DNA of 8,143 nt from 66-474 sp035717365 (GTDB taxonomy: Bacteria; Pseudomonadota; Gammaproteobacteria; Xanthomonadales; Rhodanobacteraceae), in the NCBI GenBank assembly GCA_035717365.1, contig DASTIS010000212.1:1-8143 (forward strand). The letters run 5' to 3'. Below, in pieces: positions 1-5,161 of this stretch. A program made the position numbers and the translations under genes. The notes under the pieces are model-generated. The model saw only the letters and a list, made by a program, of their open reading frames with translations, had not been told where the DNA came from and made no database searches. How positions within the stretch are numbered: the first letter of the stretch is position 1; every line of letters starts with the position of its first letter.

Positions 1-1
1 C

Positions 2-670
2 AATTGCCTCGCCAACGCGCGCGATTTCGAAGCGCCGGCTGCCGCCTACGAAGACGTCGAGGGCGATTTCGAACTGGTCGCCAAATTCCAGGGCAATCTG
101 TGGCGCGCACCGATCGACCACTCGCCGCTGGATGTGGTCGCATGGCATGGCACCCATGTGCCGTACCGCTACGACCTGCGTCGTTTCAACACCATCGGCT
201 CGATTTCCTACGACCACCCCGACCCGAGCATCTTCACCGTGCTGACCTCGCCCTCGGACACCCCCGGTACGGCCAACATGGATTTCGCAATCTTTCCGCC
301 GCGCTGGCTGGTGGCCGAGCACACCTTCCGTCCGCCGTGGTTCCACCGCAACATCGCATCCGAATTCATGGGCCTGATCCACGGCGAGTACGACGCCAAG
401 GACGCATCGGCCGGCGGTGGCTTCGTACCCGGCGGCGCCAGCCTGCACAATTGCATGAGCGGCCACGGCCCCGACGCAACCAGCTACGACAAGGCGATCG
501 CGGTGGACACCGCCAGGCCGCAACAGGTCACCGATACCATGGCTTTCATGTTCGAGACGCGAAGCGTGATCCATCCGGCCCGGCAGGCGCTCGAGTCGCC
601 ACAACGCCAGCGGGACTACCAGCAGTGCTGGCAGGAGCTGGGCAAACATTTCGACCCCTCGCGACGCTGA
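2..670 (+). CDS. hmgA: Homogentisate 1,2-dioxygenase, C-terminal half (5' end outside window)
   Basis: This enzyme opens the ring of homogentisate to maleylacetoacetate, the central step of tyrosine/phenylalanine breakdown, using non-haem Fe(II) and O2 in the cytoplasm. The frame is open from base 2 and ends in TGA at 668-670, leaving 222 residues; the family is usually about 430-450 residues, so roughly the N-terminal half is missing. The family core is clear: FRPPWFHRN, SEFMGLI, GGASLHN and SGHGPDA, then TMAFMFE near the end. By comparison with human HGD the iron ligands would be His (codon 344-346), Glu (362-364) and His (464-466), all present. The next gene starts 19 bases after the stop, so this is the first visible member of an operon ending with fumarylacetoacetate hydrolase. 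Nothing suggests decay; the truncation is only the window edge. Confidence 0.96.
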   Translation, partial: NCLANARDFEAPAAAYEDVEGDFELVAKFQGNLWRAPIDHSPLDVVAWHGTHVPYRYDLRRFNTIGSISYDHPDPSIFTVLTSPSDTPGTANMDFAIFPPRWLVAEHTFRPPWFHRNIASEFMGLIHGEYDAKDASAGGGFVPGGASLHNCMSGHGPDATSYDKAIAVDTARPQQVTDTMAFMFETRSVIHPARQALESPQRQRDYQQCWQELGKHFDPSRR

Positions 671-689
671 GCGTCGGCGTACACCGCCC

Positions 690-1436
690 ATGCCGACTCA
701 ACCTTCCGTCGAGGTCGACCCGTACGCGAACTATGCCGAGTGGAAGCAATGGGAAGGCGTGTTCGAGCCGCGGGACAAGGAGGCGCGTTACTTTGCCGCC
801 GAACTCGATGGCATTGCGCTGCAGGGACGCCGCGTGCTGGAAATCGGCTTCGGCAATGGCGGTTTCATGGCGTGGGCGCGCGGCCGCGGCGCCGAGGTAT
901 CCGGCATCGAAATCAACGACGCCATGCTGGACGCCGCGCATGCGCATGGCTTCGAGGCGTCCAACGCGTCACTTGACCAGCTCGCCGGGGATGGCCGACA
1001 GTACGACCTGATCGTCGCATTCGATGTACTCGAACATTGGGACACCGCGGAACTGCTGCGCAATTTCGGATTGATCCGGCAATTGCTGTGCGACGGCGGC
1101 ACGTTCCTGGCACGTTTTCCGAACGGCCAGAGTCCGTACGGACGGGCGTACCAGCACGGCGACTTCAGCCACAAGAGTGTGCTTTCGAGCGAAAAGATCA
1201 GGTATCTCGCAACGGCCAGCGGTCTGCAGGTGGTGCGCATCGCCAATGCAAGACGCGTAGGCGCCCACACCGACCCGCTGTCGACGTTGCGGCAGCGCTG
1301 GCTGGCCTGGCGCAGGCGCCGCATCGAACGCGGCCTCGCGCGCCTGTACGGGATGCCGCGACTGCCGTTGGACCCGAACCTGGTCGCCGTGTTGCGCAAC
1401 CCCTTTTCACAGGAACCTTCAACCCAAGACGGATGA
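690..1436 (+). CDS. Class I SAM-dependent methyltransferase of unknown substrate
   Basis: The 248-residue product has a Rossmann-type methyltransferase fold of the Methyltransf_23/UbiG-like kind. Motif I is VLEIGFGNGGF (residues 49-59), the acidic strand-2 end that binds the ribose is GIEIN (72-76), and YDLIVAFDVLEH (105-116) covers motif II. The C-terminal part has a strongly basic stretch, WLAWRRRRIERGLARLYG (204-221), then PLDPNLVAVLRNP. That arrangement recalls methyltransferases seen in surface-polysaccharide clusters; this is a resemblance from memory, not a search result. The acceptor cannot be read from sequence. The gene lies 19 bases after hmgA and 4 bases before the fumarylacetoacetase gene, so it is almost certainly co-transcribed with them. 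The ATG is preceded by no clear Shine-Dalgarno; it is chosen because the SAM domain follows at a normal distance and it fits the gap after hmgA. Confidence 0.88.
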   Translation: MPTQPSVEVDPYANYAEWKQWEGVFEPRDKEARYFAAELDGIALQGRRVLEIGFGNGGFMAWARGRGAEVSGIEINDAMLDAAHAHGFEASNASLDQLAGDGRQYDLIVAFDVLEHWDTAELLRNFGLIRQLLCDGGTFLARFPNGQSPYGRAYQHGDFSHKSVLSSEKIRYLATASGLQVVRIANARRVGAHTDPLSTLRQRWLAWRRRRIERGLARLYGMPRLPLDPNLVAVLRNPFSQEPSTQDG

Positions 1437-1440
1437 CGCC

Positions 1441-2439
1441 ATGAAACTCGGATCGTTGAAGCAAGGTGGCCGTGACGGCACCCTCATCGTGGTCAGCCGC
1501 GACCTTGCGCACGGCGTGCGCGCCACCGGCATCGCGCCGACCCTGCAGGCTGCGCTGGACGACTGGCAAGACATCGCGCCACGATTGCACGCGCTGTACG
1601 ACGCCCTGTGCCTGCATCGGCAGAAGGCGGTCGAGGACGCCTTCGATCTCGACTTCGCGGCGCTGGCGGCGCCACTGCCCCGCGCCTACGAATTCCTGGA
1701 CGGATCGGCGTACCTGCCGCACGTCGAGCGCGTGCGCAAGGCGCGCGGCGCGACCGTTCCCGAATCGTTCTACACCGATCCGTTGATGTACCAGGCGACC
1801 AGCGCGGGATTTCTCGGTCCGCGCGACCCGGTGCGCGTGTCCAGCGAGGACTTCGGCATCGATCTGGAGGCCGAAGTGGTGGTGGTCACCGACGACGTTC
1901 CGATGGCGGTGTCGCCGGAACACGCCTCGCACCACATCCAGTTGCTCGGGCTGGTCAATGACGTCAGCTTGCGCAACCTGATCCCGGCCGAACTGGCCAA
2001 GGGTTTCGGGTTCCTGCAGTCCAAGCCGCGCTCGGCGCTGTCGCCGGTACTGGTGACGCCGGAGGAGTTGCGCGACGCGTGGCAGGGCGACAAGGTACAC
2101 CTGCCGATGCGCACATGGATCAACGGCCAGTGGTTCGGAGAAGCCGAGGCCGGCGAAGACATGCAGTTCAGTTTCGCGCAATTGGTCGCGCACGCTGCCA
2201 GGACCCGGCCGCTCGTGGCCGGCACCCTCGTCGGTTCGGGCACCATCGCCAACCAGGACACCTCGCGCGGCGCCTCGTGCCTGGCCGAACAGCGCACGGT
2301 CGAGAAGCTGCGCGACGGCGAGGCGATGACGCCGTTCCTCAAATACGGCGACGCGGTCAGGATCGACATGCACGACGTCGACGGCAACTCGATTTTCGGC
2401 GCCATCGAGCAAAACATCGAGCCGTACGATCAGCCATGA
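1441..2439 (+). CDS. Fumarylacetoacetate hydrolase (fumarylacetoacetase)
   Basis: The 332-residue product belongs to the FAH superfamily and in this setting should split fumarylacetoacetate into fumarate and acetoacetate, the last step of the homogentisate pathway. The divalent-metal ligands expected from mouse FAH are recognisable: Asp113 in FYTDP, Glu143 and Glu145 in DLEAEV, and Asp174 in LVNDVS. Lys195 in QSKPRS and the GTLVGSGTIANQD segment (261-273) are also typical. An equivalent of the mouse catalytic His133 is not obvious, as this is the shorter bacterial form. The ATG lies 4 bases after the methyltransferase stop, implying translational coupling; no strong Shine-Dalgarno is seen. 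Other FAH-fold activities, such as acylpyruvases, are possible for the family, but co-location with hmgA makes fumarylacetoacetase by far the best reading. No maiA follows within the window. Confidence 0.92.
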   Translation: MKLGSLKQGGRDGTLIVVSRDLAHGVRATGIAPTLQAALDDWQDIAPRLHALYDALCLHRQKAVEDAFDLDFAALAAPLPRAYEFLDGSAYLPHVERVRKARGATVPESFYTDPLMYQATSAGFLGPRDPVRVSSEDFGIDLEAEVVVVTDDVPMAVSPEHASHHIQLLGLVNDVSLRNLIPAELAKGFGFLQSKPRSALSPVLVTPEELRDAWQGDKVHLPMRTWINGQWFGEAEAGEDMQFSFAQLVAHAARTRPLVAGTLVGSGTIANQDTSRGASCLAEQRTVEKLRDGEAMTPFLKYGDAVRIDMHDVDGNSIFGAIEQNIEPYDQP

Positions 2440-2529
2440 CCCCTGCATCGTGCCGGCCATCGGCAAACCGGTCCGTCCCGGGCATCACGGTTCCAGGACG
2501 GCGTTCCCGGCCCGGCTTGCCCGATCCGT

Positions 2530-2547
2530 GCGTTCAGCCCTGAACGC
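2530..2547. terminator. Perfect 8-bp inverted repeat after the fumarylacetoacetase gene
   Basis: GCGTTCAG-CC-CTGAACGC lies 90 bases downstream of the fumarylacetoacetase stop. With a four-base loop it folds as a 7-bp stem, and one G-U plus one G-C pair could extend the base. No run of T follows, only GCTGTTCC, so a classical intrinsic terminator is not supported. It may be a weak terminator or an mRNA 3'-end stabiliser; the near-palindrome could also be a dimeric protein site. Confidence 0.35.
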
Positions 2548-2591
2548 GCTGTTCCGGCCAGCCGTCCTGCATATTGTGGCTGCGGCGCGGT

Positions 2592-2700
2592 CGATGGCCC
2601 CGAAACGGCCTTGAAGCTGCCGTCCGTGGCCTGATTTCCCGCAAAAGTCGCGCTGCAGGGCCCGTCGATAAAGCCGAGGCGTTGCTGCGGTAAACTGTCA
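2592..2700. repeat. Intergenic repeat, copy 1 (divergent, upstream of fnr)
   Basis: This stretch resembles the repeat copy at about 4186-4293. The best block is 2604-2639, starting AACGGCCTTGAAGC; it aligns to 4200-4251 with one 15-base gap and a few mismatches. Weaker similarity continues through ATAAAGC (from 2669) and a CGTTG...GCGG motif up to the start of the regulator gene. The first part of the copy 2/3 element, with the GCGATC hairpin, is not recognisable here, so this is a partial or diverged member. The edges are approximate. Confidence 0.5.
2691..2696 (+). promoter_or_regulatory. Possible -10 box of the fnr-type gene
   Basis: TAAACT in GCGGTAAACTGTC matches TATAAT at four of six positions and lies 16 bases before the first ATG. 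No -35 resembling TTGACA is seen at normal spacing. Transcription from here would start near 2703, leaving an approximately 10-base leader before ATG 2713, which slightly favours the later ATGs at 2734 or 2740 as the true start. Confidence 0.3.
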
Positions 2701-2712
2701 TCCTGGTCCACA

Positions 2713-3513
2713 ATGGCGCCTCCGGCGCTGGACATGATCATGGAATCGCGTTCGTCACAATCCTTCGGGAACGTGCCATCGGAGCGTCGCACCGGTGTTC
2801 CGGCCAACGACGGCGACGCCGAGCATTTCTGCTCGACTTGCGCGTTCGCCGAGGCCTGCGCGGTCGCGGGCTACGGGGCGACCGAACTGACCGAACTGCA
2901 TTGTCTGGTGGAGCACGTCGGCCCGTTCGAACCCGGGCAACGCATTTTCCGCAGCGGCGATCCGTTCCGCGCGTTGTTCGCGGTGCGCTCGGGCATGGTC
3001 AAGACGACGCTGGTGGACGCCGAAGGGCGCGAGCAGGTGCTCGGCTTCTACCTGCCGGGCGAAATGGTGGGCCTCGACGCGATCTACCCCGAGCACTATC
3101 CCTGCGATGCCATCGCCCTGGAAACCACCCTGTGCTGCCGCTTCTCGTTCCCCGCGATGAGTGCGCTCGCGGCGCGCCAGCCCAAGATCCAGCAGCATCT
3201 GTTCCGCCTGCTCAGCAAGGAACTCGGCTCGGCCAGCCTGCTGGCGGGGGACCATTCCGCGGACGAACGCATGGCGGCGTTCCTGGTGGACCTGGGCGAC
3301 CGCTACGCGGCACGCGGCCTGTCCGGCACGCAGTTCCGGCTCAGCATGGCACGCGCCGACATTGCCAACTACCTGCGGCTTGCGGCGGAAACCGTCAGTC
3401 GCGTGCTCGGCCGTTTCCGCGAACAGCAGCTCATCGCGATCGAGGGACGCAGCGTCCAGTTGCTCGATCCGCCGCGCCTGCGCGAGCTCGCGCGTTGCGT
3501 GTTGAATGCGTGA
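2713..3513 (+). CDS. fnr: FNR/ANR-type [4Fe-4S] oxygen-sensing transcription regulator
   Basis: The 266-residue product is a Crp/FNR-family regulator of the oxygen-sensing branch. Cys40, Cys43 and Cys49 (CSTCAFAEAC) plus Cys142 (ALETTLCCRF) match E. coli FNR Cys20, Cys23, Cys29 and Cys122, so a labile [4Fe-4S] cluster that drives dimerisation without oxygen is expected. A cyclic-nucleotide-binding-like beta-roll spans about 62-150, the dimer helix about 155-180, and the winged HTH about 205-255. The recognition helix ETVSRVLGRF has Glu226, Ser229 and Arg230 in the FNR pattern, so it should read TTGAT-N4-ATCAA sites. The first ATG is given; ATG 2734 and ATG 2740 are in frame, and 2740 has TGGA 7 bases upstream. 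All keep the cysteines. The gene lies just upstream of a sirB-like gene carrying an FNR-box match. Xanthomonad Clp, a CRP-type protein without these cysteines, is excluded. Confidence 0.93.
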   Translation: MAPPALDMIMESRSSQSFGNVPSERRTGVPANDGDAEHFCSTCAFAEACAVAGYGATELTELHCLVEHVGPFEPGQRIFRSGDPFRALFAVRSGMVKTTLVDAEGREQVLGFYLPGEMVGLDAIYPEHYPCDAIALETTLCCRFSFPAMSALAARQPKIQQHLFRLLSKELGSASLLAGDHSADERMAAFLVDLGDRYAARGLSGTQFRLSMARADIANYLRLAAETVSRVLGRFREQQLIAIEGRSVQLLDPPRLRELARCVLNA

Positions 3514-3517
3514 TGGT

Positions 3518-3535
3518 GCGATCGTCCCTGATCGC
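3518..3535. terminator. Hairpin at the start of repeat copy 2
   Basis: GCGATC-GTCCCT-GATCGC forms a 6-bp stem with a 6-base loop, 4 bases after the stop of the regulator gene. No T tract follows, so intrinsic termination is uncertain. The same hairpin recurs directly after the sirB stop, which suggests a role at mRNA 3' ends or that it is simply the edge of the repeat. Confidence 0.4.
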
Positions 3536-3630
3536 CGCGTCGTGAGGTCTGCATCAAGCAGCCACGTCTCGACTCCGACGGGGTCCGGAACGGACTTCCT
3601 GTCCTGACTTTCCACAACAGCCGCTTCGAT
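3518..3630. repeat. Intergenic repeat, copy 2 (between fnr and sirB)
   Basis: This element shares two blocks with copy 3. The first, 3518-3543, begins GCGATCGTCCCTGATCGC and matches 4129-4154 at 24 of 26 positions. The second, 3603-3625, is identical over 23 bases to 4241-4263 (CCTGACTTTCC then ACAACAGCCGCT). The middle is divergent and 27 bases shorter than in copy 3, though GAACGG followed by CTT persists near 3586. It begins 4 bases after the fnr-type stop codon. Confidence 0.75.
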
Positions 3631-3663
3631 CACGGCGATTCAAGGGTTCCAGCGCCCACCGCT

Positions 3664-3677
3664 TTGAGCGGGATCAA
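3664..3677. promoter_or_regulatory. FNR/ANR box upstream of sirB
   Basis: TTGAG-CGGG-ATCAA matches the FNR/ANR consensus TTGAT-N4-ATCAA at nine of ten specified positions. Its centre is at 3670.5. With the -10-like CATACT at 3700-3705 the start of transcription would be near 3712, placing the box at -41.5, the usual position for class II activation by FNR. The gene for an FNR-type protein lies immediately upstream. The match and spacing are read from the sequence; binding and activation are inferred. Confidence 0.6.
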
Positions 3678-3699
3678 CACGTGTCGCCGCGGCCGCCTG

Positions 3700-3705
3700 C
3701 ATACT
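3700..3705 (+). promoter_or_regulatory. Possible -10 box of sirB
   Basis: CATACT matches TATAAT at four of six positions. No -35 hexamer is needed if the FNR-box regulator recruits polymerase. Start of transcription near 3712 would give a 21-base leader before ATG 3733. Confidence 0.4.
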
Positions 3706-3732
3706 TCACGCCCCGCACTGCCGTGACGCGAC

Positions 3733-4128
3733 ATGGCCGCCTGGTACCTGCAGATCCTGTGGACCCACATCGGTTGCGTGATCGCTTCCGGCAGCCTGTT
3801 TTTCACCCGTGGCTGCATGATGCTGGCGGGCTTCCCCGCCGCCAACCACATCGCGCTGCGGCGGATCTCGGTGGTGATTGACGTGCTGTTGCTGGCCGCG
3901 GCAATCGCGCTGACGACGATCATCCACCAGTACCCGTTCGTGCAGGCCTGGCTGACCGTGAAAGTCCTGTTGCTGGTGGTCTACATCGCGCTGGGCGTGT
4001 TCGCGCTGCGACGCGGGCGCAGTCTCACCGTCCGGGCGACGTGCTTTGCGGCGGCGTGCGCCGTATTTCTGTTCATCGTGAGCGTCGCGCGCGCGCACGA
4101 CCCGCTGGGCGTCTTCGTACGTTTTTGA
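3733..4128 (+). CDS. SirB-family four-helix membrane protein
   Basis: The 131-residue product is an inner-membrane protein with four predicted transmembrane segments, at about 5-24, 45-63, 71-93 and 101-118. Length, layout and the segment WLTVKVLLLVVYIALGVFAL followed by RRG match the SirB (SirB2/YchQ) family, named for an effect on invasion gene expression in Salmonella; the biochemical role of the family is not established. An in-frame TGA at 3724-3726 makes ATG 3733 the first possible ATG start; there is no clear Shine-Dalgarno. The FNR box centred at 3670.5 suggests stronger expression when oxygen is low. Its stop codon directly abuts repeat copy 3. It is in the same direction as the fnr-type gene, but the 219-base gap with its own putative promoter argues for separate transcription. 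Confidence 0.82.
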   Translation: MAAWYLQILWTHIGCVIASGSLFFTRGCMMLAGFPAANHIALRRISVVIDVLLLAAAIALTTIIHQYPFVQAWLTVKVLLLVVYIALGVFALRRGRSLTVRATCFAAACAVFLFIVSVARAHDPLGVFVRF

Positions 4129-4146
4129 GCGATCGTCCTTGATCGC
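4129..4146. terminator. Hairpin at the start of repeat copy 3
   Basis: GCGATC-GTCCTT-GATCGC is a 6-bp stem with a 6-base loop starting directly after the sirB TGA. It lies between convergent genes, where a bidirectional terminator would be useful, but it has no T tract. Confidence 0.4.
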
Positions 4147-4268
4147 CGCTTCGTTGCCGTCAAGTGAGCTACTGAATGGTTCCTGGTCGTGCAGTCCAGA
4201 ACGGCCTTGAAGCCGCCATCCATGGCCAGGAGCTCCGTGGCCTGACTTTCCACAACAGCCGCTCCGAA
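4129..4268. repeat. Intergenic repeat, copy 3 (after sirB)
   Basis: This is the longest copy, about 140 bases, starting at the base after the sirB stop. It carries the 26-base first block with the GCGATC hairpin (4129-4154), the central AACGGCCTTGAAGC block shared with copy 1 (4200 onward) and the 23-base block shared with copy 2 (4241-4263). It fills most of the 191-base gap between the converging sirB and Rieske genes. Read on the minus strand it gives peptide text including MDGGFKAVLDCTTRNH, in register with parts of the other copies, but no start or RBS supports a real gene. Confidence 0.75.
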
Positions 4269-4319
4269 TAAAGCGTACGTTGCGGCAATGTCGGCTCGAT
4301 CCTTCGGGCTTGAGCTGGC

Positions 4320-4661
4320 CTACGCGCGCGTCACCATTCCGTCGCGCAGCTGCACCGGAACGGCCACCAGCGATTGGCCGCGGCAGGGGCCGGCCACGCA
4401 CAATCCGCCTTCGCGCAACGCAAAAGTGGCGCCGTGCACCGCGCAGGTCAGCTTGTCGTCCTTGACCAGAAACAGCCCCGGCGCGTAATCCATGCGGCGA
4501 CCCGCGTGCGGGCAGATGTTCAGCCACGCCTGCACCGAGTTGCCGCGCCGCGCCACCAGCAGGGGCTCGCCTTCGGGATCGGGAGGATTGACCCCCAGCA
4601 CGCCACCGTCGGGAATATCCTCGAGGCGGCACAGAATCTCGTTGGGGCTGGTCATGTCCAT
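4320..4661 (-). CDS. Small Rieske [2Fe-2S] protein
   Basis: The 113-residue product is essentially a single Rieske domain, carrying electrons through a [2Fe-2S] cluster. The cluster ligands are visible as Cys50-Pro-His52 (NICPHAG) and Cys73-Ala-Val-His76 (TCAVHGATF). It has no transmembrane segment or signal peptide, so it should be a cytoplasmic ferredoxin-like or NirD-like protein. The start at 4661 is chosen because GAGGAG (plus-strand 4668-4673) lies 6 bases upstream; a second ATG at 4655 is possible. The frame is open further upstream, but the added residues are Arg/Pro-rich and look non-coding. No terminal oxygenase, reductase or nitrite reductase lies nearby, so its redox partner cannot be named. 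It converges with sirB and diverges from the small membrane protein gene. Confidence 0.9.
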   Translation of the reverse strand: MDMTSPNEILCRLEDIPDGGVLGVNPPDPEGEPLLVARRGNSVQAWLNICPHAGRRMDYAPGLFLVKDDKLTCAVHGATFALREGGLCVAGPCRGQSLVAVPVQLRDGMVTRA

Positions 4662-4667
4662 CCGCGA

Positions 4668-4673
4668 CTCCTC
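4668..4673 (-). promoter_or_regulatory. Shine-Dalgarno site of the Rieske gene
   Basis: Minus-strand GAGGAG lies 6 bases before ATG 4661. It is the strongest ribosome binding site I can see in the window and decides the start over the longer open frame. Confidence 0.7.
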
Positions 4674-4819
4674 GCCACTGTCGGGAACACCGCGATCCGC
4701 ACTGCCTGAACGCGGCGGGCCGACGATCGGGAAATGCCATCCATTCCCTCGTCGACCCTTGCCCCCGCGTGCGTGCGCCCGCATGGTAGGGGTGACATTC
4801 TGCCACGTGAGCCGATTCG

Positions 4820-5086
4820 ATGCGCGCGCAAACCTTGTCCTTCCAGCTGCCCCGTCATCCCCTGCTGCGCATGCTGGCCATCGCCGGCGGCGCGGTGCTG
4901 CTGGCCGGCCTCGTCGCCACGGGCCTGGTCGTCGGCGTGGCGCTGCTGGCCGTCGCGGCGACGTCACTGCTGGTGCGACGCTGGCTCGCCCGCCGCAGGC
5001 AGGAGCGCGGAGACCCGACCGTGATCGAGGGCGAATTCAGCGTGGTCCCGCGGCAACCGCGCAGCTCCCTGCCCCACCACGACTGA
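4820..5086 (+). CDS. Small membrane protein of unknown function
   Basis: The product is 88 residues. Residues 17-52 are almost continuously hydrophobic (Ala/Val/Leu/Gly), long enough for one extended or two tightly packed transmembrane helices. A basic segment follows, RRWLARRRQERGDP (53-66), which by the positive-inside rule should be cytoplasmic. The tail has VIEGEFSVVPR (68-78), a motif I recall in short hypothetical proteins of related bacteria but cannot tie to a function. ATG 4820 has only a poor Shine-Dalgarno. The stop codon TGA at 5084-5086 directly abuts ATG 5087 of the longest possible frame of the next gene, so the two may be co-transcribed. It diverges from the Rieske gene across 158 bases in which I see no convincing promoter. 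Confidence 0.72.
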   Translation: MRAQTLSFQLPRHPLLRMLAIAGGAVLLAGLVATGLVVGVALLAVAATSLLVRRWLARRRQERGDPTVIEGEFSVVPRQPRSSLPHHD

Positions 5087-5161
5087 ATGCGGCCGACCGA
5101 GCGCGGGCATCACGACAAATTCCGGATGGCGCCGATCCAGCGTTGCCCCCAACATGGCCGC

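Noticed and set aside
788..1399. Long open frame on the minus strand opposite the methyltransferase gene (203 codons).
   Set aside because: It is the GC-rich shadow of a gene with clear SAM motifs; the translation is Arg/Ser/Pro-rich with no domain.
1198..2466. Very long minus-strand open frame (422 codons) opposite the fah gene.
   Set aside because: The plus strand has the conserved FAH metal-binding residues; the opposite frame is low-complexity Arg/Val/Gly text typical of antisense frames in GC-rich DNA.
3981..4253. Minus-strand small gene reading MDGGFKAVLDC within repeat copy 3 and sirB.
   Set aside because: It overlaps the sirB gene over half its length, has no RBS, and its recognisable part is the intergenic repeat itself. 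It is kept only as an observation on frame conservation.
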